From an uncultured Acetatifactor sp. (GTDB taxonomy: Bacteria > Bacillota > Clostridia > Lachnospirales > Lachnospiraceae), in assembly GCA_910577235.1 (NCBI GenBank), contig CAJTMX010000010.1, forward strand, positions 49,831 through 113,830: DNA of 64,000 nt, given 5' to 3'. Shown here piece after piece: positions 7,460 to 16,102 of the stretch. The position numbers and the translations under genes are program-made. Numbering within the stretch: position 1 is the stretch's first letter; the number at the start of each line of letters is the position of its first letter. The notes under the pieces were generated by a model. That model saw only the letters and a program-made list of their open reading frames with translations. It was not told the origin of the DNA and searched no databases.

Positions 7460-8593
7460 TTGAATGATTTGACGTCTTTGACGCAGGCAAAACTTATACA
7501 GAGATTATTTCGGGATGAGGACATAGAATATATAGCTTTCGTTACATCATCATGGCATTTCCTCTCAGCCCAGTCAACAATTGCATGGCTAAAGAAAAAG
7601 AAACACATTAAGAAAGGTATTATTCTGGTCTGCGAACATCCGACAGATGGGCAGATTATAGAGGAAAAGATGTTGTTCAGAAAATGGTTTCCAGATCAGG
7701 AAACATATATGTTTCGTTTTACTACACTTGCATCGGATAATGAAGTCAGACAATATGTTATAGGGCATCCGAACATAGGCAAACCATTTTATATTATGCG
7801 CCCTGTGATGCCCAAACTGGAGTTTTCAGCTCATTTGTGTGATCGCGGCGCAAGAAAGAATATAGTGCATATTGTTTTGGAGGAAGGCATGGCGTCTTAC
7901 ATGCGCGATTGGAAAGGGTGGATTTTTGAGGAGAAAAAAAATCAAGATCTGTTTACCCTTTGGAAACAGTTTTCTTACAGGACATGGAAAAAGTATATAT
8001 ATGCGGAAATGCTCAAAAGAAGAAACGAATATATAGAGAACACATTATTTGTAACGGTCAAAGGGAAACTGGTTCCAAACAGAAGAGCAATCTCATATCT
8101 AAAAGGAACTATTGAATCATTGAAGGATACATATGATTTTTCCCGGTATAAAAGTTATGACGGAAGTGTGATAATCTGTACACAAACTTATAGTGATCAG
8201 AATTTAATATCAGGCAACGCAGACATACAAGTAGTCAAAGAATGTTGTAGAAGAGCGAATAAGATGGGATATCATGTTATAATAAAGCCTCATCCAAGGG
8301 AAAAAAATCTGCGGAAATATGAGGGATTGGGTGCGGAAATTGACATCTGCAATGCAGTCCCGCTGGAGGCGATACTTGCGCAAACAGAGCCTAAACCAAG
8401 ATGTGTTATTGGGATTACGACAACAACTCTGGTATCTGCGCATCTTTTTTGGAAAATTCCTGCTTTATCAATTGCGCGGCTGATTAAGAGAGAAGCTTAC
8501 TCAAAAGAGATTATTGGCGATATTGATAATTACTGTAACACATTTTCGAGTTTTGTTAAAATTCCGACCAGTACAGAGAATATATTTTTTTAG
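7460..8593 (+). CDS. Polysialyltransferase-like (GT52/POLYST-type) glycosyltransferase
   Basis: A 377-residue protein resembling the bacterial alpha-2,8-polysialyltransferase / GT52 group, enzymes that use CMP-nonulosonate donors. Supporting features are the GT-B layout, VIIKPHPREKNLRKY near residue 275 (the HP/KPHPR motif of this group), VIGITTTTLVSAHLF near 313 (the Ser/Thr-rich donor motif), and an N-terminal half without other recognisable domains. Its position two genes after the CMP-nonulosonate synthetase supports nonulosonate transfer. Start codon appears to be TTG 7460, with GAGG nine bases upstream and no earlier or better ATG. The specific linkage and whether it polymerises or adds one residue are unknown. 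Confidence 0.75.
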   Translation: MNDLTSLTQAKLIQRLFRDEDIEYIAFVTSSWHFLSAQSTIAWLKKKKHIKKGIILVCEHPTDGQIIEEKMLFRKWFPDQETYMFRFTTLASDNEVRQYVIGHPNIGKPFYIMRPVMPKLEFSAHLCDRGARKNIVHIVLEEGMASYMRDWKGWIFEEKKNQDLFTLWKQFSYRTWKKYIYAEMLKRRNEYIENTLFVTVKGKLVPNRRAISYLKGTIESLKDTYDFSRYKSYDGSVIICTQTYSDQNLISGNADIQVVKECCRRANKMGYHVIIKPHPREKNLRKYEGLGAEIDICNAVPLEAILAQTEPKPRCVIGITTTTLVSAHLFWKIPALSIARLIKREAYSKEIIGDIDNYCNTFSSFVKIPTSTENIFF

Positions 8594-8605
8594 GGGGAAA
8601 ATTGC

Positions 8606-9499
8606 ATGGACGGTTGCGTTTATGTTGTGATTGTAAATTATAATGGAATGAAGTATTTGGAAGAGTTTATGGATAGCCTTGAGCGTCAGACATATAAAAA
8701 TTTCAAGGTTATTTTTGTGGATAGCTGTTCTCCCGATGGATCAGGAAACTGGTTTGAAGAGAAATATCCGCAGCATGAAACTTTTCTTCAAAACAGTAAT
8801 GTAGGTTTTGCTAAAGGATGTAATATAGGTATTCAGTACGCCCGGCAATCCGGAGCGGATTATGTTCTGCTGCTTAACATAGACACTGTACTGGAGGAGA
8901 ACCTGCTGGAAGAATTGGTTAAGTACTCTCGGGGTGAGGCAGTCACCACTCCCAAGATTTACAGTACAAGAGATAAAGTGAATATCTGGTATGGTGGCGG
9001 CAGTATTGACTATGAGAAGGGGTCTAATGTTCATTTTCACGATGAAAGATTAGAAAGCCGCAGCGTTAGTCCGATTCACAATGTGAGCTTTGCTTCCGGA
9101 TGTTGCATGCTTATCCCGGCTATTGTTCTGCAAAAAGTGGGGAGCCTTGACGAAAAATTTTATATGTACTTTGACGATGTGGATATGAGCGTAAGATTTA
9201 AAAAGGCGCATGTGCGGATATACTATGTATCATCTACCTCATTGTGGCACAAGGTCGGAGGGAGCTATGATGGCATAAGAAATATACTGACCGAATACTA
9301 TTTCACAAGAAACAAGCTCTATTTTATTAAAAAACACAGAGATGTTATGAAAGTCAGCTGCCATAAGGCGGCATGGGAAATATTGCGGCAAAAAGTATTT
9401 AAGGCAGGTCCCAACGACAAAAAATATGTTCCGTATATACTTAGAGGAATATTCGATTTTTATTTTAACCGTTTATATAAGAGTTCATGCAAATTTTAA
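8606..9499 (+). CDS. GT2 glycosyltransferase (rhamnosyltransferase-like)
   Basis: A 297-residue family 2 glycosyltransferase of the WbbL/rhamnosyltransferase-like subgroup. It begins YVVIVNYNGMKYLEEFMDSL and continues with VIFVDSCSPDGSG, NVGFAKGCNIGI (the NxGFaxgxN motif of this subgroup), LLLNIDTVLEE as the metal-binding stretch near residue 92, and SFASGCCMLIPAIVL followed by FDDVDMSVRFK, the ED/DD motif of the acceptor side. It would add one sugar, possibly rhamnose since a GDP-rhamnose operon lies downstream, but donor prediction is not secure. Gene spacing of 12 and 16 bases to its neighbours makes it part of the same transcript. Confidence 0.88.
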   Translation: MDGCVYVVIVNYNGMKYLEEFMDSLERQTYKNFKVIFVDSCSPDGSGNWFEEKYPQHETFLQNSNVGFAKGCNIGIQYARQSGADYVLLLNIDTVLEENLLEELVKYSRGEAVTTPKIYSTRDKVNIWYGGGSIDYEKGSNVHFHDERLESRSVSPIHNVSFASGCCMLIPAIVLQKVGSLDEKFYMYFDDVDMSVRFKKAHVRIYYVSSTSLWHKVGGSYDGIRNILTEYYFTRNKLYFIKKHRDVMKVSCHKAAWEILRQKVFKAGPNDKKYVPYILRGIFDFYFNRLYKSSCKF

Positions 9500-9515
9500 G
9501 CATTAGGGAGACAGT

Positions 9516-10688
9516 ATGAAAAAATTGTTAATGGTAGCGAACAGTGCAATATGTCCTGTGATCAATGGCTCCAGAAAGAGAATGTTCAGTCTGGTAAGAC
9601 TGTTTGAAAAAGCCGGATGCGATGTTCAGATAGTTATTACCAATGATAAAGTTGGTTTTATGGATACGGTAGAACAGATGCCAGGCAATAAAATACATTT
9701 TTTTGACTCGGACAGAAAGAAATCTGCAGGAGCAACACAAAGAGCAGAATTGAGACAAAAAATGTCAATAGATATGCTGAATATTTATTCTGTACCATAT
9801 AGAATTGACGATATGTTTCCTAACGGTTTGGATGATTTTGTGGCGGAATTGCATGGCAGGGAAAGATTTGATTTTGTCATTGTTGAATATGTATATATGT
9901 CCAAAGCATTGACTAAACTGGGAAGTGATGTTGTTAAAATAGTTGATACAATAGACATTCATACAGGACGTGAAAAGATGTATTACAGCATGGGAACGAA
10001 ACCCCTTGGTTTTTACACGACCAGATTGCAGGAGAGAAAGGGAGTGTTGCGGGCGGATTACGTCTTTGCGATTCAGAAGGACGAGTCCAAGTACTTTTAC
10101 AAGCTGACAGGCGGTAAGCGGAAAGTGTTGACGATTGGTAATTATTTGGACGTGCCCAACGATGCTGTAAATTACAACAAAATTGTCTTGTTTGTGGGTT
10201 CCAATAATGATCCGAACCGGGAGGCATTGAATTATTTTTTACAGCATATATGGGGAAAAGTGCACAATCGAGTGCCGGATGCGCAATTTTGGATTGCAGG
10301 TGATGTCAGTAATTCCGTGAAGGAATCGCCAGATTATACAAAAGTAGGATTTGTTGATGATCTGTCAAATATCTATAAAGAAGTCAGGGTGGTGGTTAAT
10401 CCTATGCTGTCAGGCACAGGATTGCCGATCAAGACCATAGAAGCCCTGGCCTACGGAAAGCCTATTGTGGCTACAGAAAGCGGGGCGAGAGGTCTTTATA
10501 AAGAAGGTAAGAATCCGAGGGCTTTCTTACTGGCAAAGAATACAGAAGAGTTTGTTAATAAATTGATCTGCGCTCTGAATGATGATGGGGTAATAAATCG
10601 AATACATCAGAACTGTGTTAGGTTTGTGGAACGATATAACGACAAACTGCTTAGAAGACTTATAAGCGTAGTGGAAGGTTCGGACTGA
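9516..10688 (+). CDS. GT4 glycosyltransferase
   Basis: A 390-residue GT-B fold transferase of family 4 (glycosyl transferases group 1). The N-terminal domain opens with LLMVANSAICPVINGSRKRM, the usual glycine/serine acceptor loop. The C-terminal domain has IVLFVGSNNDPNREAL, FWIAGDVSN, KVGFVDDLSNIYKE and PMLSGTGLPIKTIEALAYGK, which contains the conserved Glu of the donor site followed by PIVATESGARGL. It retains nucleotide-sugar transfer features and is expected on the cytoplasmic side of the membrane. It starts 17 bases after the previous gene behind GGGAG. Sugar specificity is unknown. Confidence 0.88.
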   Translation: MKKLLMVANSAICPVINGSRKRMFSLVRLFEKAGCDVQIVITNDKVGFMDTVEQMPGNKIHFFDSDRKKSAGATQRAELRQKMSIDMLNIYSVPYRIDDMFPNGLDDFVAELHGRERFDFVIVEYVYMSKALTKLGSDVVKIVDTIDIHTGREKMYYSMGTKPLGFYTTRLQERKGVLRADYVFAIQKDESKYFYKLTGGKRKVLTIGNYLDVPNDAVNYNKIVLFVGSNNDPNREALNYFLQHIWGKVHNRVPDAQFWIAGDVSNSVKESPDYTKVGFVDDLSNIYKEVRVVVNPMLSGTGLPIKTIEALAYGKPIVATESGARGLYKEGKNPRAFLLAKNTEEFVNKLICALNDDGVINRIHQNCVRFVERYNDKLLRRLISVVEGSD

Positions 10689-10712
10689 TAAAGTAAGCTG
10701 GAAGGAGGAAGT

Positions 10713-13700
10713 ATGTGCGCGTTGATGTATAATGCAGGCATGTACAGTAAAATGTCGGAGATACAACATCGATTAAACGCATTTGATGATTTCGCAAAAA
10801 CGATAGAAAATAAAAGGATCGCTCTATATGGAATAGGCGTTAACGCTCGGGAGATTCTTGCAAGATATCCTCAATTACATATTGTCGGAGTGATGGACGA
10901 GAAGACATCGAAACAATATGTTTATGGGAAAAAAGTATTGAGAGAAGAGGAAGTGCTGGCTTTGAGAGTCGAAGTGATCGTTGTCGCCTCTCAGATTGCG
11001 CCTCTACAGGAAATTTTTTACAGAATATCGGCATTCTGTAACGCTAATCGAATTGGATTATACGATATGTATGGCGATGATCTGTTTGAACTTTTTTACA
11101 GACTGGTGGAAAATCAAAGTACATTATGCGTGCGGACCAAGGAGGTTCTAAAGGAAACAGTTGACGAGTATGACATTGTCAGTTTTGATCTGTTGGGAAC
11201 AACACTGAGTGCCGGTATAGGTTTTAAAGATAGAATATGGTGGGAAGTAGCTGACAAAAACAGAGATATTATAGCTAACCCATTAGATTTTGTGGAGTTC
11301 AGAACACGTCTTGAAAACGGTTTCCCGAGGGAAAGATATGAATATGACCTGGAGAAAATATATTCTGCTTATACTGTCGGCACAAGTATTTCTGATGAGC
11401 AATTGAAAGAGTTAATTAACTGTGAGAAAGAATGTACTGTCAAAAGTTTTATTCTCAGCCCTCAGATAACTGAGATTTTGATACATTTGAAAAGCAGGAA
11501 AAAGCAAGTATTCCTCATTGCGGATTCATTCTTTTCTGCGAAAGAGATTGAAGAAATTCTGGAGAATATGCATATAGGAGGATTAGGCAAAGTTATCAGT
11601 TCGTTTGATATGGCTTGCGGGAAAGTAGATGGTCTGTATCATATGCTTGCTCTGGAGGGGAAAAAATGGCTGCATATAGGTGAGAACGATATAACGGATG
11701 GGCTTAGCGTACTGATCAATGGCGGGGACATATTTCTGCTTAAAAAAGAGGATAATTTAAGCGAGTCATCTGATTACTATGATATATTTCGACAGATCCG
11801 CAAGTGGTATGACGAGGGCAAGACCAGAGAAATATATAACTATGGCAGCAATTCACTATATGAAACCATATGTCGTATGGAGCTTCTGGACCCGTTTATC
11901 TATTGTAATGATGAAAACAACAGGGAAGGCGCTGTTGCTAATTTGAAAAAGCTGCAATTTGATGATCCGGAGCAACCACTGGTGTCCATTGTTATACCGG
12001 TATACAATCAGTTTGCGTTTACCTATAATTGCCTCAGCAGCATATTGGAAAACACAAAGGGTATCCCTTATGAAATTATTGTTGCGGATGATCATTCGGG
12101 GGATATGACTGTTGCTCTGCCAAAGATTGTATGTGGAATTCATGTGATTCGTAATAACAAAAACATGAGATTTTTAAAAAACTGTAATAATGCGGCAGCC
12201 TACGCAAGGGGAAAATATATTCTTTTTCTGAATAATGACACTTATGTATTGCCTGGCTGGCTAAAGGAACTTCTGTCAATTGCAGAGAATGATGAGAATG
12301 TGGGGATGGTTGGCTCTAAGCTAATATATCCCGATGGGAGATTGCAGGAAGCCGGGGGCATTGTATGGTCTGACGCTTCCGCCTGGAACTTTGGATATGG
12401 ACAGATGAGTGGTGCGCCAGTGTATAACTATGTAAAAGAGGCGGACTATATTTCTGGTGCCTCAATTATGATCAGAAGAGATTTGTGGGAGGAAATAGGG
12501 GGATTTGATGAGCACTTTGCCCCTGCTTATTATGAGGATACAGACTTGGCTTTTGAGGTGAGAAAGCATGGTCATAAAGTTATATATACACCATTTTCCC
12601 AAGTAGTTCATTTTGAGGGGATATCTAACGGAAAAGATACGGACACCGGATTAAAAGCTTATCAAGTGGCCAACAGGGAGAAGTTCCTAAAAAAATGGAA
12701 GAAAGTGCTGGAATCGGATCATTTTGATAATGGGAGCAGTTTATTTGTCGCTAAAGACAGGAGCCGGGGCAAGAAACACATTTTAGTGGTTGATCATTAT
12801 ATACCCCAATATGACCATGACGCAGGCGGAAGATGCACTTATATGTATTTAAAAGCATTTATTGCTATGGGTATGCAGGTAACGTTCATAGGCGATAATT
12901 TCGCTTATACTATGCCCTATGCACAAGAGCTGCTTAAGATGGGAGTGGAGATATTGTATGGCAACTACAATAAACTGCATATTGAGGAATGGTTGAAAAA
13001 CAATCTTATATATTTTGACTTTGTTTATTTGCAGAGGCCCCATATTTCTGTCAAGTATATTGATATTGTAAAGAAATACAGCGATGCAAAAGTTTTTTAC
13101 TTCGCGCACGATTTGCATCATCTGCGGCTTGAACGGCAATATCAGATTACCGGAGACAGCGAAGCCCTGCGTGAGTCCCAAAAATGGAAAAAGGTTGAAA
13201 CGGAATTGTTTGAAAAGGCGGATATAGGACATGTGGTAGGAGATTATGAGCAAAAACATATGCAGGAGATTATGCCATGGAAACCCATCAGAAATATTCC
13301 GCTATATATTTTTGACGCATTATATTCTAAGCCGTCAAAACCGTTTGAGGAGCGAAAAGACATTCTTTACGTGGGAGGGTTTGGGCATCCGCCGAATGTA
13401 GATGCAGTGATGTGGTTTGCAAGGGAAGTATTTCCGGGTATTTTGAGTAAAATGCCGGATATAAAGTGGCACATAGTAGGAAATAAACCTACGGAAGAAA
13501 TTCAGGCGCTGGCATGTGATAATATTATTGTTGAGGGATTTGTCAGCGATGCTAAGCTGGAGCAGTTATACGGAACGTGCCGTCTGGCCGTTGTTCCCTT
13601 GCGTGTAGGTGCGGGTGTCAAAGGCAAGATTATAGAAGCGGCATATTATCAGATGCCGGTTGTCACAACAGATATAGGCGCTGAAGGAATAAGCCAGGAA

Positions 13701-13874
13701 GAACGCGCTTTGGTGGTGGAGAATGACCCCAAGAAGATGGTGGACACAATCTGCGAATTGTATCATGATTGTGAGTCCCTTCGCGAGTATGCGGTAAGGG
13801 AAAGGGCGTTAATAGAAAATCACTACATGCTGAAAAATGCAATTGAAGTACTGAAAACAGATATGGAGATTTGA
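10713..13874 (+). CDS. Multidomain protein: Rossmann-like, HAD-like, GT2 and GT4
   Basis: A 1053-residue protein with four recognisable parts. Residues 35-60 hold the Rossmann-like loop IALYGIGVNAREIL. Residues 150-350 are HAD-like, but motif I reads FDLLGTTL, so the second catalytic Asp of DxDxT is a Gly and phosphatase activity is doubtful. Residues 420-660 are a GT2 domain (PLVSIVIPVYNQF, ADDHSGD, LFLNNDTYV, YYEDTDLAFEV). Residues 686-1050 are a GT4 domain (ILVVDHYIPQYDHDAGGR, ILYVGGFGHPPN, VPLRVGAGVKGKIIEAA). Two transferases in one chain would add two successive sugars. The start has AGGAGG eight bases upstream. The downstream gene begins four bases after its stop. Confidence 0.88.
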   Translation: MCALMYNAGMYSKMSEIQHRLNAFDDFAKTIENKRIALYGIGVNAREILARYPQLHIVGVMDEKTSKQYVYGKKVLREEEVLALRVEVIVVASQIAPLQEIFYRISAFCNANRIGLYDMYGDDLFELFYRLVENQSTLCVRTKEVLKETVDEYDIVSFDLLGTTLSAGIGFKDRIWWEVADKNRDIIANPLDFVEFRTRLENGFPRERYEYDLEKIYSAYTVGTSISDEQLKELINCEKECTVKSFILSPQITEILIHLKSRKKQVFLIADSFFSAKEIEEILENMHIGGLGKVISSFDMACGKVDGLYHMLALEGKKWLHIGENDITDGLSVLINGGDIFLLKKEDNLSESSDYYDIFRQIRKWYDEGKTREIYNYGSNSLYETICRMELLDPFIYCNDENNREGAVANLKKLQFDDPEQPLVSIVIPVYNQFAFTYNCLSSILENTKGIPYEIIVADDHSGDMTVALPKIVCGIHVIRNNKNMRFLKNCNNAAAYARGKYILFLNNDTYVLPGWLKELLSIAENDENVGMVGSKLIYPDGRLQEAGGIVWSDASAWNFGYGQMSGAPVYNYVKEADYISGASIMIRRDLWEEIGGFDEHFAPAYYEDTDLAFEVRKHGHKVIYTPFSQVVHFEGISNGKDTDTGLKAYQVANREKFLKKWKKVLESDHFDNGSSLFVAKDRSRGKKHILVVDHYIPQYDHDAGGRCTYMYLKAFIAMGMQVTFIGDNFAYTMPYAQELLKMGVEILYGNYNKLHIEEWLKNNLIYFDFVYLQRPHISVKYIDIVKKYSDAKVFYFAHDLHHLRLERQYQITGDSEALRESQKWKKVETELFEKADIGHVVGDYEQKHMQEIMPWKPIRNIPLYIFDALYSKPSKPFEERKDILYVGGFGHPPNVDAVMWFAREVFPGILSKMPDIKWHIVGNKPTEEIQALACDNIIVEGFVSDAKLEQLYGTCRLAVVPLRVGAGVKGKIIEAAYYQMPVVTTDIGAEGISQEERALVVENDPKKMVDTICELYHDCESLREYAVRERALIENHYMLKNAIEVLKTDMEI

Positions 13875-13878
13875 ATCA

Positions 13879-14655
13879 ATGTATAGGATATTGGTATATG
13901 GATTGGGAAAAGAATATGATAAGCATGTTAATTTACTAAAGGCAGGTGAACTTTTAGGAAAGTTTTGCGTCAAAGGAGTGACCAGATCAAATGGTTGGAT
14001 ATATAAACATGTGGATGGTTATCCTTTTATACCGGTGGAAGAAATCGGCTGGCAAGATTATGATATTTTTGTCATTGCCGCAGAAATGGGGAGTCCATCA
14101 TATGCGGATATTAGGAAGGTAGTATTGAGCAAGGGAATTTCGGAAAACAAGATTATTCCTGTCGCGGCTTTTTCCATTCCATATTTTGATCTGGATAAGT
14201 ATATGGAAATTAGCGATATGTCAATTTTTGCGTTGAACTGCTGGGGCGGACTAACATATCACAGCCTGCACCTGCCATTTCGTAGTCCTCTCATCAACAT
14301 GTTTATGAATGAGTACGAATACATCAAAATGATGGGAAATTTGAGATGGTATATGGAGCAGCCGGTAACATTTTCTTATTGGGGGGACGGGGTGCATGGG
14401 GGAAAGTATCCGGTTGGGCGCTTGGGAGATGTATTATTGCATTTTAATCACGCCTCAAAATTTGAAGACGCGCTGGCAGACTGGAACAGAAGAAAAGAGC
14501 GCATAAATTATGACAAGATTTATGCAATGATGTTTACGCAGAAAACAGATGTTGCAGAATTGTTTGATAAGCTGCCGTATAATAAAGTGTGCTTTACACC
14601 GTTCAAAAACAATAATATACGATGCGCACATTATATTGCGGGGGGGGGGTACTAA
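13879..14655 (+). CDS. DUF1919 exopolysaccharide protein, truncated at a poly-G tract
   Basis: A 258-residue reading frame. Residues 1-100 are a Rossmann-like segment (ILVYGLGKEYDKHVNLL). From about residue 110 it matches DUF1919: FALNCWGGLTYHSLHLPF, SPLINMFM, NEYEYIKMMGNL, YPVGRLGDVLLHFNHA and DWNRRKERINYDKIY. DUF1919 proteins occur in exopolysaccharide loci, and a biochemical role is not established to my knowledge. The frame ends AGGGY-stop right after ten G residues. With one more G it would run on for 34 further codons to a TAA at 14754-14756, giving a better C-terminus. The gene is therefore probably phase-variable or affected by a homopolymer sequencing error. Confidence 0.8.
   Translation: MYRILVYGLGKEYDKHVNLLKAGELLGKFCVKGVTRSNGWIYKHVDGYPFIPVEEIGWQDYDIFVIAAEMGSPSYADIRKVVLSKGISENKIIPVAAFSIPYFDLDKYMEISDMSIFALNCWGGLTYHSLHLPFRSPLINMFMNEYEYIKMMGNLRWYMEQPVTFSYWGDGVHGGKYPVGRLGDVLLHFNHASKFEDALADWNRRKERINYDKIYAMMFTQKTDVAELFDKLPYNKVCFTPFKNNNIRCAHYIAGGGY
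14640..14649 (+). repeat. G10 homopolymer at the end of the DUF1919 gene (candidate phase-variation tract)
   Basis: Ten consecutive G residues end the current reading frame with TAC-TAA. Gain of one G, or loss of two, switches to the frame that reads VLNDTVNSISKGIIKDYDAL and onward to 14756. Loss of one G gives another early stop (GTK-stop). The current length is therefore an OFF or short state. Confidence 0.8.
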
Positions 14656-14752
14656 ATGATACTGTAAATTCCATTTCCAAAGGCATTATAAAAGACTATG
14701 ATGCGCTGGACCTACTTTTGGGAATCGATAACAATAAACGAATTGTAGTTGA

Positions 14753-14875
14753 ATAATACATTCTTTTATAGAAAATCCATATCTGGATGACTTGACACCG
14801 GTAATTGGCGCTTATAACCGATTCACTGAATTCCAAACAATGCAGGAATTCTTGAAACAAAATGATGCCTGCTGA
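14753..14875 (+). pseudogene. Short gene remnant after the DUF1919 gene
   Basis: An open stretch reads IENPYLDDLTPVIGAYNRFT and continues FQTMQEFLKQNDAC before TGA at 14873-14875. It has protein-like composition but no start codon or ribosome site and is only about 40 codons long. It looks like the tail of a deleted gene. No family could be recognised. From 14876 to 15090 there is only AT-rich sequence with short, weak inverted repeats and no gene that I can support. Confidence 0.3.
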
Positions 14876-15112
14876 ATAAATATTTTAGACAGTAAAACTT
14901 GAGGAGTCCTCTTTTTGCAGTGGGATTTTGAAGATTCATTTTAATCTTACTACAAAAGGAACAGGGCTCCTTATATTTTAGGGCTGTGGTACGCAGGTAT
15001 TCTTACAGTTGTAAAGTAGAGGCGGATGTGGTAAACTGTTTAAAAATATAGTTTTACGATAAAAATGTAGATAGAGTGTCAAAGACAAGCCAAAATGAAG
15101 GAGACTCATAGT

Positions 15113-16084
15113 ATGGAAAAAATGCGGAGAGAACAAGCAGTCCCACTAATGCGCAGAGATATAAAATATATTGAGGGCGTTCAAATGGAAGAGGCCGTGG
15201 AAATAACCAGACACTGCTTTTTCAGAGATGAAGAGATGGGGATAATCGATAAAAGAGTCTGCAACCCGGAAGAATTCCGTGATGCATATATGGAGTTTAT
15301 TAAGTACTGGAATTTTGAGCGGTGCCTGGGTGAGATGCATAAATATACCGGAAGAGAAACATTTTACTATTATGGCAAATGTGTGGTGTGTAATACGCCG
15401 CAGCCTTTTTTAGTCGATTATCAAGCTGCTGAGGAGGAAAATGGCAATAAGAAGATTAATTGGCAGGAAAGACTGGTTTGCGCTAATTGCAGATGTAACA
15501 GTAGACAGAGATTTATGCTGGGAAAGATTTTTGAAGAATATTCTCCCGGGAAAAAAATTCTGCTGTACGAGCGCGCTACTAACGTATATGATAAGCTGGT
15601 GAGGGAAATCGAGGATGTGACAGGATTTGAGTATGGAGGAATAGACTGCAATCTCACGGAAACAGAAGGAATACATTGCGAAGATATCTGCAGGTTGAGC
15701 TATGAGGACGAAAGTTATGACCTGCTGGTGGCAAATGATGTTTTTGAACATACGCCGAACTATGTTGAGGCATTTTCGGAGGCATATAGAGTACTGAAAA
15801 AAGGGGGCAAATTATTGTTTACTGTTCCCTTTAACGGCAATAGCGTTTGTACGCAACACAGGGCTGAGATGGGAGAAAATGGCCTGATCAGTATAGAGAA
15901 GGAGTGGTATCATAATCGCGCGGTCCCTTCACTGGCACCTCTGCTGGTTTGTCAGATCTTTGGATGGGATATTCTGGATGCGTTGAAAGAAAGTGGATTC
16001 AGTGATGCATGTGGGAAAATATATTATGGTTTGACGAACGCGTATATGGGATATTTACCAATTTATTTTGAGGCCAGTAAATAA
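15113..16084 (+). CDS. Class I SAM-dependent methyltransferase with Cys-rich insert
   Basis: A 323-residue protein. Near residues 84-130 it has a four-cysteine cluster (CVVCNTP ... LVCANCRC) that suggests a small zinc-binding domain. A methyltransferase domain follows: FEYGGIDCNLTETEGIHCED, then YDLLVANDVFEHTPNYVEAF and YRVLKKGGKLLFTVPF, the typical post-I and motif II/III pattern of methyltransferase-11-type enzymes. Substrate is unknown; methylation of a sugar or a lipid carrier end are options in such loci. ATG 15113 is preferred over ATG 15095 because AAGGAG lies between them at nine bases from 15113. The gene stands after a 350-base gene-poor gap and may have its own promoter. Confidence 0.8.
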   Translation: MEKMRREQAVPLMRRDIKYIEGVQMEEAVEITRHCFFRDEEMGIIDKRVCNPEEFRDAYMEFIKYWNFERCLGEMHKYTGRETFYYYGKCVVCNTPQPFLVDYQAAEEENGNKKINWQERLVCANCRCNSRQRFMLGKIFEEYSPGKKILLYERATNVYDKLVREIEDVTGFEYGGIDCNLTETEGIHCEDICRLSYEDESYDLLVANDVFEHTPNYVEAFSEAYRVLKKGGKLLFTVPFNGNSVCTQHRAEMGENGLISIEKEWYHNRAVPSLAPLLVCQIFGWDILDALKESGFSDACGKIYYGLTNAYMGYLPIYFEASK

Positions 16085-16102
16085 TGGTATATGAGGCGGG
16101 GA

